From Hymenobacter cellulosivorans (GTDB lineage Bacteria; Bacteroidota; Bacteroidia; Cytophagales; Hymenobacteraceae), in contig NZ_CP095049.1 of NCBI RefSeq assembly GCF_022919135.1, positions 2,918,501 through 2,982,500 of the forward strand: 64,000 nucleotides of DNA, given 5' to 3'. This document shows, piece by piece, positions 46,387-54,871 of the stretch. Under the pieces are notes generated by a model that had not been told where the DNA came from, did not search any database, and saw nothing but the letters and a program-made list of their open reading frames with translations. The translations under genes and the position numbers were made by a program. The first letter of the stretch is position 1, and each line of letters begins with the position of its first letter.

Positions 46387-46572
46387 TTAGTGAGTATATG
46401 AAGATTACAATGGAACCGGCGTAAAAGTAACCGAATAAATGAACTGACGTTACGTAATTAGCTTAGCTTGCGGTCGAAAGCTCTGCTATACAGGAATAAT
46501 TTTTCCCGAGTAGCCCGGGTTGTAGCCAGCTTTTTGCTTAGATTATTACTGCGTTAAACGAATAATACTGCT

Positions 46573-47706
46573 ATGAATCCAGGTTTTCAGGATGGTCAAC
46601 GGCCCCGTGCCAATACCGTGTCTTCCTTGGCCAATACCGGCCACCAAACCCCCTTAAGTCGGCGGCCCCGGCCCGGAGCTGTGCAGCAGGCGCACCAAAC
46701 TGGCCCCCGGCCCGGTCCGCAGCCCCAATCGGTACACCAAACGGCAGCTGTGAACCGCCAAAACCAAAGAACGCGCCAGGCCGCGCTGCTAACGGCCCAA
46801 AACACGGCCACCATCGTCAGCAAAATCAAAGCTGTGCCGTACGCCGAATACGACCCTCGCAAAAACCGGGGCTGGGAGATGACCGCAGACGCCAGTGGAG
46901 CTACAGGCTGGGAGCGGAAGAAAGTGCGGGAGCTGTGGGTCTTCAGCCGAGTTATCGACGGGTGGGGAACCCGGGAGTTTTCCGTGTTTAATCCCCAGAA
47001 CGGACGTCATGTAAATTTTGTGCCTGCGGGCTACATTTCGGCCAAAACCCAGATTCAAAGTACCGCCAGCGCAACCGGCGTGTTTGGCAAGCACGCGGAA
47101 AGGGCCACGCTCTTCACGGCTACCACCCTCATGACCGGCGGGACCGGTGGAATTTTGGGAACCGGTGTGCGGGCTGTAGCCGGCCGCATGGTCGTTGATG
47201 GCACCACCCAGTTTGCCGGCGGACTTATGGCGCACGACCTGAATTGGCGCGATGCACTGGAGGAAGTCAATCTGACCTCTATGTTTATGGCCGGGCTGCC
47301 CGGCGGCGGTATGCTCAGCTCCCTGCGCAACAACACGGTGGGCGCTTTCTACGAGGTGAAAGTCAGTATTGCCGAGCGGGGGTTGAAAGGCGAAATGGCT
47401 GACTATCATACCATCGGCGGGGTTATCAACTACTTGCAGAAAGTCGCAATTGGCGTCGGGGCCGACTACGCTACCGGCAAGCTCTCGGCCCGCCTGGCAC
47501 CCGTGCGCGGCTCTTATGCTTCGGCGGCTGTCAGGACCAAGGATGCCAACAAAAAGTGGCTTTACCAGCACAACGTAATGCTGCTCAAATACATGGATTA
47601 TGGTATTGAGGCCAGTAAGTCGGTGGGAGAGGGGCTGAGCAATATCATTGAGGACGCCCTCAAAAAGGAAGAGCCGGCCAAACCCGCTCCCCGAACGAAA
47701 CGGTAA
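46573..47706 (+). CDS. Candidate T6SS effector, unknown family
   Basis: 377 residues. The first ~75 are disordered and rich in P, Q, R, T (RPRPGAVQQAHQTGPRPGPQ). A conserved-looking part follows (WERKKVRELWVFSRVIDGW, FVPAGYISAKTQIQ), then a Gly/Ala-rich, partly hydrophobic region (TTLMTGGTGGILGTGVRAVA, GLPGGGMLSSLRNN) like those before toxin domains or in pore formers. No catalytic motif is seen. It is divergent from vgrG and 5 bases upstream of a small membrane protein, so I infer a T6SS effector with its immunity protein. Confidence 0.6.
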   Translation: MNPGFQDGQRPRANTVSSLANTGHQTPLSRRPRPGAVQQAHQTGPRPGPQPQSVHQTAAVNRQNQRTRQAALLTAQNTATIVSKIKAVPYAEYDPRKNRGWEMTADASGATGWERKKVRELWVFSRVIDGWGTREFSVFNPQNGRHVNFVPAGYISAKTQIQSTASATGVFGKHAERATLFTATTLMTGGTGGILGTGVRAVAGRMVVDGTTQFAGGLMAHDLNWRDALEEVNLTSMFMAGLPGGGMLSSLRNNTVGAFYEVKVSIAERGLKGEMADYHTIGGVINYLQKVAIGVGADYATGKLSARLAPVRGSYASAAVRTKDANKKWLYQHNVMLLKYMDYGIEASKSVGEGLSNIIEDALKKEEPAKPAPRTKR

Positions 47707-47711
47707 AATCT

Positions 47712-48089
47712 ATGTGGAAAAACCTGCCCGTTTTTCTCTTGTTAGCTTTCGGTGCCCTGATTTACTACTATTTCCAACGAGCCGACGAAGTGCATGCCAA
47801 AGGCAAATACACTATCGGCTACATTGATGGGGCGCACTGGGCCGTGAAAAGCGGGCGGCAAATCGACTATTCCTTTTCGGTGGCCGGGAAGAGCTATACC
47901 GGCGGCGAAGACGAACTCCCGCAGATGCAGCGAGACAATGCCCGGTACCTGATTAAGTACGACAGCACCAGCCCTGATTGGCACGCCGTGTACTTCTCCG
48001 TACCCATTCCCGACAGTATTACTGACGCTCCCAGCAATGGCTGGCAGGAGCCGCCCTTCCCGGTGCCGGCCAAGATTCTGCAGCGCTAA
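47712..48089 (+). CDS. Small membrane-anchored protein, possible immunity partner
   Basis: 125 residues. One N-terminal transmembrane helix (about 4-22, LPVFLLLAFGALIYYYF) is followed by a beta-rich domain (YTIGYIDGAHWAVKSGRQID, SFSVAGKSYTGGE, RYLIKYDSTSPDWHAVYF). The second half recalls DUF3592-like small membrane domains, though this is uncertain. It starts 5 bases after the candidate effector, and a membrane-tethered periplasmic domain would suit immunity to an envelope-acting toxin. Confidence 0.6.
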   Translation: MWKNLPVFLLLAFGALIYYYFQRADEVHAKGKYTIGYIDGAHWAVKSGRQIDYSFSVAGKSYTGGEDELPQMQRDNARYLIKYDSTSPDWHAVYFSVPIPDSITDAPSNGWQEPPFPVPAKILQR

Positions 48090-48186
48090 AAGCTGCCTGT
48101 AACTTACGGCTGAATAACTCTACTGCCCGTCAGGCTCCGCTGAAGCAAGGGCAGTACGGGTAAGAGCCGCGGGCTGAGAGTAGTGC

Positions 48187-48591
48187 CTAGCGGGTCAGCT
48201 CCCAGTTGCTGTCTTTTGTGGCGGTGCCCAGGGCCAGCTTGGCGGCGGCAATCTGCAGAGTGCAGTAATAAGCCGCCGGGGCATCGTCATCGGAGCCGAA
48301 AATTTCCTCGTAGGCCACGCACAGGCCTTCTTCGAAAGTCAGCTCCTCGTGGGCCAGGGGTTGGTCGATGCCATTGAAAAGGATAGCGCCGCTCAGCTTT
48401 TTCTCCGGGTCAGCGGCCCAGGCAATCAGGGCTTCGCTATCGGGTACCACGAGGCTGAGCGAGATAAGGCCGCTGCGCACCTTCGCCGCGGCCCGGCCCC
48501 GGTCGTCGGCGCGCTGGGTGAATTCGTAGCTGCAGTTCTCAATCGGGAACACATTGCCGTCCAGCAGCAGAGCACTTTGAAAAGAAGCCAT
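48187..48591 (-). CDS. TssD (Hcp) paralogue 2
   Basis: 134 residues with TssD family pattern: MASFQSALLLDGNVFPIENC, RADDRGRAAAKVRSG, LSGAILFNGID, TFEEGLCVAYEEIF and a C-terminal DSNWELTR. It is divergent from the main TssD at 21127. Located with a third TssD and a TssD-lipase fusion on the same strand, it probably forms specialised tube rings or carries small cargo inside the ring. Not C-terminally extended. Confidence 0.82.
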   Translation of the reverse strand: MASFQSALLLDGNVFPIENCSYEFTQRADDRGRAAAKVRSGLISLSLVVPDSEALIAWAADPEKKLSGAILFNGIDQPLAHEELTFEEGLCVAYEEIFGSDDDAPAAYYCTLQIAAAKLALGTATKDSNWELTR

Positions 48592-48624
48592 AGCAGAATT
48601 AGGTTGAAAAGGCGAAAGTAAGGC

Positions 48625-49017
48625 CTACATGGGCCATTTGTTGTCGATTTCAACCGAGCCAATCGTCAAGCGGTTGGCGGATAAAGACAGGCTCATGGTC
48701 ATATTCTGCGACGATTTGGCGGCGCTGAACTCCTTGCGCAGCCCCACGCAGAAAGCATCCTCAAAAGCAATGGTTTTGCGCACGGCCCGCACATCGGAGT
48801 GAAAGATGCTGATTGAGCCGCTCATCTTCTTCGTGTCGTCGAGAGCCCAGTGGTGAATCAGGTCGTCGGGCTGGGAGTCGAGCTCCACTTGCAGCCGGCC
48901 CCCGTGCACCTTGGCTTCGGGGCGGCCCACGGAGTCGGTAGACTGCCCAATGGACCAGCCAAAGCGGCGCACGTTGTAGGTGCGGCCTTCCAGGTTTAAT
49001 TCAGCGTGAAAAGACAT
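48625..49017 (-). CDS. TssD (Hcp) paralogue 3
   Basis: 130 residues from the ATG at 49017 (MSFHAELNLEGRTYNVRRFG); an open extension of 16 codons upstream does not look coding. Family blocks: DSVGRPEAKVHGGRLQVELD, MSGSISIFHSD, AFEDAFCVGLRKEF, MSLSLSANRL and final DNKWPM, close to the DNKWV end of the main TssD. It lies 33 bases upstream of paralogue 2 in the same operon direction. Confidence 0.85.
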   Translation of the reverse strand: MSFHAELNLEGRTYNVRRFGWSIGQSTDSVGRPEAKVHGGRLQVELDSQPDDLIHHWALDDTKKMSGSISIFHSDVRAVRKTIAFEDAFCVGLRKEFSAAKSSQNMTMSLSLSANRLTIGSVEIDNKWPM

Positions 49018-49105
49018 AAGCAGAAAGGAATTTGGAAGCTGATGGGCTGCTTCCGGGTGTAACAACTATGGAATAAAAGCAGGTAAATAACGTGCCCGGC
49101 TCTAT

Positions 49106-50134
49106 CTAAAAGCCCTCGATACCGCCCGCCTGGGCTGGGCTCAACTCATACTGCAGCGCGGGACTGTCGGCGGGGAGTTGGGCTTTGAGCCACGTCCGGA
49201 AGGCATCCTGGGCTTCGAGGCGCACCCGGAAGCTTTCGGTGCTATTAGGAGCCGCCGTAATTCGGGCTTTCCAGCGGCGACCTTCTTCGGTTTTCAGCCA
49301 CTGCTGGCGGTAGGTATCTACGGCGGCGCGCTGCCGGGCGTTGGCATCGGCCGGGTTGGGCACCGGAAACTGCACACCGCGCTCCTCCAGCATCCGGCGC
49401 ACCTTTTGCTGCCACTTATAGGCTTCGCTGTTCTCGTCGCCAACCTGTTGATCCTGCACGATAAAGGCCACCGTGCTGCCCGAATGCGAGGGTTTGCGGA
49501 AGTCGGCGCCGCGCTCAATCAGGTACGCCACCTGTTCAAACTGGTTGAATGTGGCCAGTAGCTTCATCGGCGTGTTCCCCATCTTATTGACCACGTTGAG
49601 GTCGGCACCGTGCTCGGCCAGCAAGTGCAGCGCTTCGAAGCGCCGGCCCTGAATGGCATGAAACAAGGCGGCCTCGCCGTCCATTTTGCTGTTGGGGTCA
49701 CCGTGGGCGTCGAGCAACGTCTTGAGCAGCGTCGGATTTTCACTGCCCGCCACCAGGGCCACGGGCTGTACCGGCTCCTTGCCATTAAGCAGGGAAACCT
49801 GGTTGGGGTTGGCTCCCAAGGCCAGCAGCTCGCGCACGCAGGCCTGCTGCTGGTTGGCTAGGGCAAACAGCAGCAGCGTCATACCATCGGGAGTGCTGTA
49901 CGCCAAGTTGAGGTGCTGACTGGTAACTATCTGGCGGAGCGCCGCTGCGTCGCCGCGGTAAATGGCCTGGGCGGCGGGCAGCTCCGGCGCTTTAAAATAG
50001 GTTTCGGGAGACTTGGTAGGCATCGTGGGCGAAGAGGAAGACGGATGCTGAGAAGGTTGGGAACAAGCCGCGGGCAGCCCGGAGGAAAAGCCCAGGGCCA
50101 GCAGGGGCAGATACGCGAGTTTCCAGCCGGGCAT
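49106..50134 (-). CDS. Ankyrin-repeat exported protein, likely immunity to the TssD-lipase
   Basis: 342 residues. The N-terminus has a signal peptide; Cys near 24 in GLPAAC may be lipidated, though the lipobox is not perfect. Ankyrin repeats span about 55-245 (GMTLLLFALANQQQACVREL, GANPNQV, LFHAIQGRRFEALHLLAEHG, NKMGNTPMKLLA, VAYLIERGADFRKPS), followed by a charged tail. It starts 5 bases after the TssD-lipase stop. Exported ankyrin or Sel1-type proteins are known partners of T6SS phospholipases, so I infer periplasmic immunity. Confidence 0.8.
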   Translation of the reverse strand: MPGWKLAYLPLLALGFSSGLPAACSQPSQHPSSSSPTMPTKSPETYFKAPELPAAQAIYRGDAAALRQIVTSQHLNLAYSTPDGMTLLLFALANQQQACVRELLALGANPNQVSLLNGKEPVQPVALVAGSENPTLLKTLLDAHGDPNSKMDGEAALFHAIQGRRFEALHLLAEHGADLNVVNKMGNTPMKLLATFNQFEQVAYLIERGADFRKPSHSGSTVAFIVQDQQVGDENSEAYKWQQKVRRMLEERGVQFPVPNPADANARQRAAVDTYRQQWLKTEEGRRWKARITAAPNSTESFRVRLEAQDAFRTWLKAQLPADSPALQYELSPAQAGGIEGF

Positions 50135-50139
50135 AAGGG

Positions 50140-51585
50140 TCAGGGCCGCGTGAATTTCTGAATGGTGGCCGTGTCGGCGTCCTTTTCGGCCTCAATAGCG
50201 TTGACGACGGCCCCAATCGGATGGTAGCCAGCCTTATCCAGCACGTGCGGCGTGCCGAGCGACTTGGGAATCAGGCCGCCCATGTGGTTTTGCAGGCCGT
50301 TGAGCGGGTCGCGGTTGGAATACACGTTGTCGATAAGGCCCCCTTTGGTTTTCATGGCCTCTTTGGTAATGCCAAAAGGCTTCACCGAACGAGAGTGCAG
50401 ACCAGCCGCGTTAAAGGTATAGCCCTTCGAGCCGGTAACCACGCTGGCGGCTGCCGCCAACCCGCCGCCGAGCGAGTGGCCAGTCATATCTAGGCCCGCA
50501 TCCTGTACGATGTCGAGACCCGCCCCGTATTTTTCCTTCAGGTCCCGGGCGACTTCAATGGCCTGGTCGTATTGTTTGGTCGGTATGCCCAGAGCCTGGG
50601 TTAAGTCGGCTTTGATGTCGCCCCACTCGGTAGGGTTGGTGCCCCTAAAGGCCAGTACCTTGCGGTTGGGCTGCTCAAAATTGCTGTCGTAGAGGGCCGC
50701 GGCGAAGCCGGTTTTTTTGTCGTCCCACACCTGCAGCGCTGCCCAGCCCTCGGGCACTTCTTCCGTGAAGGTGGGCAACAGCCGGCCGTTGGGGTCGGCG
50801 GTAGTCGTAAACTGGTAGGCATGCTGGCTGAGCCGGGCCCGCTCCACGGCCACGTTGTTAAACGTGAGTCGGTCGACGGCCTTTTGCAGAATGTTGCGGT
50901 CGGCTACGAGGGGGCTGGAGCCGGCTTCGGCTACGGCGCTGTTCGAGTTGCCGGTCAGCAAAGAGCCCAGGCGGCCCAGCGGGCCCTTGCTAGCCGGAGC
51001 CGCGACGGGGGCGGCCGGGCCCGCTGCGCTAATGAGCTGGTCCATATCGGTGAGCTTGCTGCGGCCCGACTGCAGCAGGCGCAGACGTTTCTGGTAGCGT
51101 TCCACCTTGGTTTCGGCAACCTCCAGGGCCTTGGCTGCCAGGACCGCGCTGGGCACGGCCGGCACTACTGCGGCCAGCATATTGCTGATGGCTGCCGGGC
51201 TGCCGGCCGAGCCGGTGCCTAGCACAAACTGCGGCGCGGTGATGGTGAGGCTGCAGGTGTACGAGCCGTCTTCCCCCCGCAGCACGTCGAAGCTTTCCTG
51301 ATAGCCCACGCACTTGGCGGCTTCGAAGTGGACCGATTCGTGGGGACTGAGCTGACTGGTGTCAAAGAAAATCAGGTGGCCGCTGAGTTCCTTGTGGGGC
51401 GTGGCCGCCCAACTTACCAGCGTGTCGTCATCCTGGGGTACATCGAGCAGCAGCAGCAGCGGGCCCTGGCGCACCCGGGCCGAAACCCGGCCCCGCTCCT
51501 GGACTTGCTGGCGAAACTCCAGGGCGCACCACAACACGGGGTACGTCTGCCCATCGATATACAGTTCAGCATGAAATGATGCCAT
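50140..51585 (-). CDS. TssD (Hcp)-lipase fusion effector
   Basis: 481 residues. Residues 1-125 are a TssD domain (MASFHAELYIDGQTYPV, ERGRVSARVRQG, LSGHLIFFDTS, FEAAKCVGYQESF). A linker of about 110 residues includes a coiled coil (EVAETKVERYQKRLRLLQSG). From about 240 there is an alpha/beta-hydrolase of lipase class 3 type: AFRGTNP (oxyanion, near 313), nucleophile elbow GHSLGGG (Ser near 370), Asp in NRDPLNGL (near 427) and a His near 454. It would be loaded as part of the tube and hydrolyse membrane lipids in targets. Confidence 0.9.
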   Translation of the reverse strand: MASFHAELYIDGQTYPVLWCALEFRQQVQERGRVSARVRQGPLLLLLDVPQDDDTLVSWAATPHKELSGHLIFFDTSQLSPHESVHFEAAKCVGYQESFDVLRGEDGSYTCSLTITAPQFVLGTGSAGSPAAISNMLAAVVPAVPSAVLAAKALEVAETKVERYQKRLRLLQSGRSKLTDMDQLISAAGPAAPVAAPASKGPLGRLGSLLTGNSNSAVAEAGSSPLVADRNILQKAVDRLTFNNVAVERARLSQHAYQFTTTADPNGRLLPTFTEEVPEGWAALQVWDDKKTGFAAALYDSNFEQPNRKVLAFRGTNPTEWGDIKADLTQALGIPTKQYDQAIEVARDLKEKYGAGLDIVQDAGLDMTGHSLGGGLAAAASVVTGSKGYTFNAAGLHSRSVKPFGITKEAMKTKGGLIDNVYSNRDPLNGLQNHMGGLIPKSLGTPHVLDKAGYHPIGAVVNAIEAEKDADTATIQKFTRP

Positions 51586-51923
51586 AACAATGCGTTCTGA
51601 AGATGTGATACTACCGCAGGGTATACGTGCGGCGCCTAGTCGTACTGATTATATAACGGGGGTAATATAGTTGTAAAATTTCAGCTGCCCCGGCCAAGTC
51701 TCATCCGGCGCCGGCTTTCCAGCCTTGAAAATAGCCCCTGGCAGGGTCCCAAAGACCATTTTTAGGCTGACTTACAACTACGGTAGCGGAACCACGAAAA
51801 AAGACGAAACCGCCTTTTTTCGTGGCCGCCAACAAGCCGCTTCCCGAAAAAAAGAGTTTCCAGGGCCACAGTGCATTGCTGAAAGCTACCAAACACCCGC
51901 ACTAAGCCACCGGACGGCTTTGG
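51586..51923. other. Intergenic region upstream of the TssD-lipase gene
   Basis: About 340 bases with no convincing gene. It should hold the promoter for the lipase/ankyrin/TssD run on the minus strand; no clear consensus was found. A hairpin at 51792-51825 probably ends the subtilase transcript. Confidence 0.45.
51792..51825. terminator. Hairpin terminator downstream of the subtilase
   Basis: CCACGAAAAAAG (51792-51803) and its perfect complement (51814-51825) flank a 10-base loop, about 100 bases after the subtilase stop on the minus strand. Confidence 0.6.
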
Positions 51924-54731
51924 TTACTCAATGACAATCTGCCGCGACAGAGTCTGGCCAGGGCCTTGCACCTGCAGCAGATAAATGCCGGCCGGCAATC
52001 CGCGCACGTCCAGCTCAGTGCGGGTACCCGCCACGCGCTGCTGCCGTACTGGTTGCCCTATACTGGTAAAGAGGCGCACAGTTTGCAGCGTCAGCCCGGC
52101 TGGTACTTCCACGCGCAGCTGCGTACGGGCCGGATTCGGATAGGCTTGCCACGATACTGCTGGAGCGGCTGTTCGGGTGGGCAGCACCAGCGCGTAGCGG
52201 CGCTGGGCGGCATCGGCCGCGGCCTGCAGGGCCGGCAGGGTAGCAGCACCTAGTACGGCAAACGCTACCACCGCTGAGTCGCCGGGAGCCAGGCGGGGCA
52301 GGGCCGAGCCCACCACCTGCGACACATCGGTGCCTACAGTGGCTCCGACGCTGCTTTGCCGGGCTTTGTTGCTAAGGGTCAAAAACTTTTCGGCGCTGCT
52401 GAATCCGTCGCCCAGACGCACCGGCGTGCCGGCCCCAGCGTTATTGTTAATGGAATAGCAAGTCGGCGCACCGCCGCTCAGCAGCTTGACCCCAACATAT
52501 ACCGTGGGATTTTCCCGGTCGTAGGCGTAGCCCAGGGCCCGGACCGAGTCCCAGGCGGCGGCATTGCGACCTGCCTCGGGCAGCACATCCCAATCCATAA
52601 ATAGCCCGGCATACAGGGGCTTGAGCGTGTCGGCTGTGATATTCTGCAGGTGATATTCCACTACGGCGTAGTCGCGGTCGGCAGCAGAGGCCCAGGCGTA
52701 GCCACGCTGCTGGATACGGATACCGACCGAGCCAGGGCGCTTGAGGCTGGGCACCGAATCCTGGAACAAGCCGACGGCCTCCTGGGTGGCCCGCAGCGGC
52801 TGGCGGCTCAACTGAATCTGGCTCAGGGAGTAGAAATCCTGGTTGGCCACGTTCCGCTCATTGCGGACCCGGTCGGCTACGCGCGTGGCTGAGGTAGCCA
52901 CCATTAGCCCGCCCTCGTAGAGCAGCGGCGCGCTGCCTTTATAAGTCACGCTCTGCCCCAAATCGGAGCCCAGGCCGTCGTAGCCCAGATTGCCGCGACT
53001 GGTAAGCGTCAGGTGCAGGTCGTTGGCGTCGAGCACCACGTAGTCGGGGTTTAGGATCAAGGTCAGAAATTCCTCGGTCTGATAACCGTTGTCGGCCGTG
53101 AGGCGGTAGCGCAGCTGGGCCCGGGTGTTGATGGGTACGCTGCCCGCCACGACCAGGCGGAAAGGCGCGGCTGAGTTGGTAGCCTGGGCCAGGGTAGCCA
53201 ATGAGCCGGCCGTAAAAGACCCCTGCCGTACCCTGACATAAGGCGAGAGCGACGTCAGGGCAACCGTCAGGCCGCTGACGGGCTGCAGCAGGTTTTGCAC
53301 CGTAATGGCCACTTGCAGCGTGTCATTGGGCTGGTAGGCCTGGCGGGCGGGAGCCATCTGGGTGCTGATAATGCGGGCCTCGCGCCGGTCGGTAAAGCGC
53401 ACGGCGTGGTGCACGTTGAGGCGGCCCGTGCCAAGCTTGCCACGCAGGCCCGAGTTGCCGGGCAGCGAGTATACGTCGTCGGCAGTTTGGCGCAATTGGG
53501 CCGCCACTTGGTCGGCGGTGAACTGTGGGAAGCGGCTGCGCACCAGGGCCGCCGCACCGGCCACCAGCGGGGAGGCAAATGAGGAGCCGCTCACCGGAAA
53601 ATAGTCGCTGTCGTTGTTGCCCAGAATGGTCAGGATATTTTCGCCGGGCGCGGCCAACGACACGCGGTTGCTGTACGTAGCTGGGCCCGATTTTTCGTCG
53701 TTCGGAGCCAGGGCTGCCACCGAAATGACGTGGTCGTAGCTGGCCGGGTAAAAGTCCAGCTCGGCGTTGGTATTGCCGGCGGCAGCCACTACTACCGCGT
53801 TGCGGTTGACGGCGGCGTAGGTAATGACGTCCTGCTCAAACTGCGAACGGCTGCCCGGACTGCCCCAGCTGGCATTGATAACCTGGCAGCCGTGGTCGGC
53901 GGCGTACACGATGGCCTCGAAGCCGGCAAAGCTGCCGGTGGTCGTGTTGGGGTAAATCTTGAGTGGCAGGTACTTGCACTTGAAGCCCACGCCGGCCAGC
54001 CCCACACCGTTGTCGGGTTGGGCCGCCACGCAGCCGCTGACCAGAATGCCGTGCACGGGCTGAAACACGGCCATGTTGATGGACGCGTCGTTGTCGTTGT
54101 CGGCCGTGTCCCAGCCGCGAAAGTTGTCTACGTAGCCGTCGTTGTCGTTGTCGATACCGTCGACAGGGTCAGCGTAGTTTTTTTTGAGCTGATTGCGCAA
54201 GTCATCGTGGCTGTAGCGCGTGCCCGTGTCGGTGATGCCAATCACGATGCTCGTGTCGCCCTGGGTCACGTCCCAGGCGCGGTAGGCCTGGATGTTTTTC
54301 AGGTAAAACTGCCCATCGGTATTCGTTGAGTCGGCCAGCGGGTCGTTGGGCTGATAGAGCGGGGGACGGAAGTTCAGGGGCTCGGCATACTCCAGCACGC
54401 CGGTTTGCAGCAGCGTCCGGCAGGCTTTGCCCACCGGCACGTCGGTTTTGAGATTTACCTGATACACCAGCTGCAAATCCACGGAGCCGGGCAGCTCGGA
54501 GCTGGCGGGCAGGCTGCGCGGAAACTTCTGGCGCAGCTTGGTGGCACCCACCTGTTCCAGGGCCCGTTCCAGGGCGGGCAAGGCAATCTGGTCGGTGGTG
54601 CCGAGGGCTTTGAACTCCGGCTTGAGCTTGAAAACTAAAGTGTTCGGCAAGGTAGCCGTTACCTGGGCCCGTCCGGTCCGTACACTACCTAGCAAAGCCA
54701 GAAACAGGAGAAAATGTAGCAGTCGGGGCAT
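51924..54731 (-). CDS. Secreted S8 subtilisin-like protease with T9SS sorting domain
   Basis: 935 residues. A signal peptide (1-22, ending GRAQ) is followed by a propeptide. The catalytic triad is readable as Asp in GITDTGTRYSHDDL (near 167), His in PVHGILVSG (near 226) and Ser in GSSFASPLVAGAAAL (near 381), with the oxyanion Asn in AAAGNTNAE. After a beta-rich middle, the last ~70 residues form a type A T9SS C-terminal domain (YPNPARTQLRVEVP, GLPAGIYLLQVQ, SRQIVIE), so the protein should be exported to the cell surface or medium. Confidence 0.93.
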   Translation of the reverse strand: MPRLLHFLLFLALLGSVRTGRAQVTATLPNTLVFKLKPEFKALGTTDQIALPALERALEQVGATKLRQKFPRSLPASSELPGSVDLQLVYQVNLKTDVPVGKACRTLLQTGVLEYAEPLNFRPPLYQPNDPLADSTNTDGQFYLKNIQAYRAWDVTQGDTSIVIGITDTGTRYSHDDLRNQLKKNYADPVDGIDNDNDGYVDNFRGWDTADNDNDASINMAVFQPVHGILVSGCVAAQPDNGVGLAGVGFKCKYLPLKIYPNTTTGSFAGFEAIVYAADHGCQVINASWGSPGSRSQFEQDVITYAAVNRNAVVVAAAGNTNAELDFYPASYDHVISVAALAPNDEKSGPATYSNRVSLAAPGENILTILGNNDSDYFPVSGSSFASPLVAGAAALVRSRFPQFTADQVAAQLRQTADDVYSLPGNSGLRGKLGTGRLNVHHAVRFTDRREARIISTQMAPARQAYQPNDTLQVAITVQNLLQPVSGLTVALTSLSPYVRVRQGSFTAGSLATLAQATNSAAPFRLVVAGSVPINTRAQLRYRLTADNGYQTEEFLTLILNPDYVVLDANDLHLTLTSRGNLGYDGLGSDLGQSVTYKGSAPLLYEGGLMVATSATRVADRVRNERNVANQDFYSLSQIQLSRQPLRATQEAVGLFQDSVPSLKRPGSVGIRIQQRGYAWASAADRDYAVVEYHLQNITADTLKPLYAGLFMDWDVLPEAGRNAAAWDSVRALGYAYDRENPTVYVGVKLLSGGAPTCYSINNNAGAGTPVRLGDGFSSAEKFLTLSNKARQSSVGATVGTDVSQVVGSALPRLAPGDSAVVAFAVLGAATLPALQAAADAAQRRYALVLPTRTAAPAVSWQAYPNPARTQLRVEVPAGLTLQTVRLFTSIGQPVRQQRVAGTRTELDVRGLPAGIYLLQVQGPGQTLSRQIVIE

Positions 54732-54871
54732 ACGCAGGGATTCGACGGTTCGCGGTTAGGTACGTAAATTTAACCGTTAGCAGGTGTACTTGCCGAGCTT
54801 GGGCCGTTACTTTTTGCCTAACCCGACTAAATTCTCCGCCAACGTCCGTTCCTTCTCTTTCCCAAGTCCTT

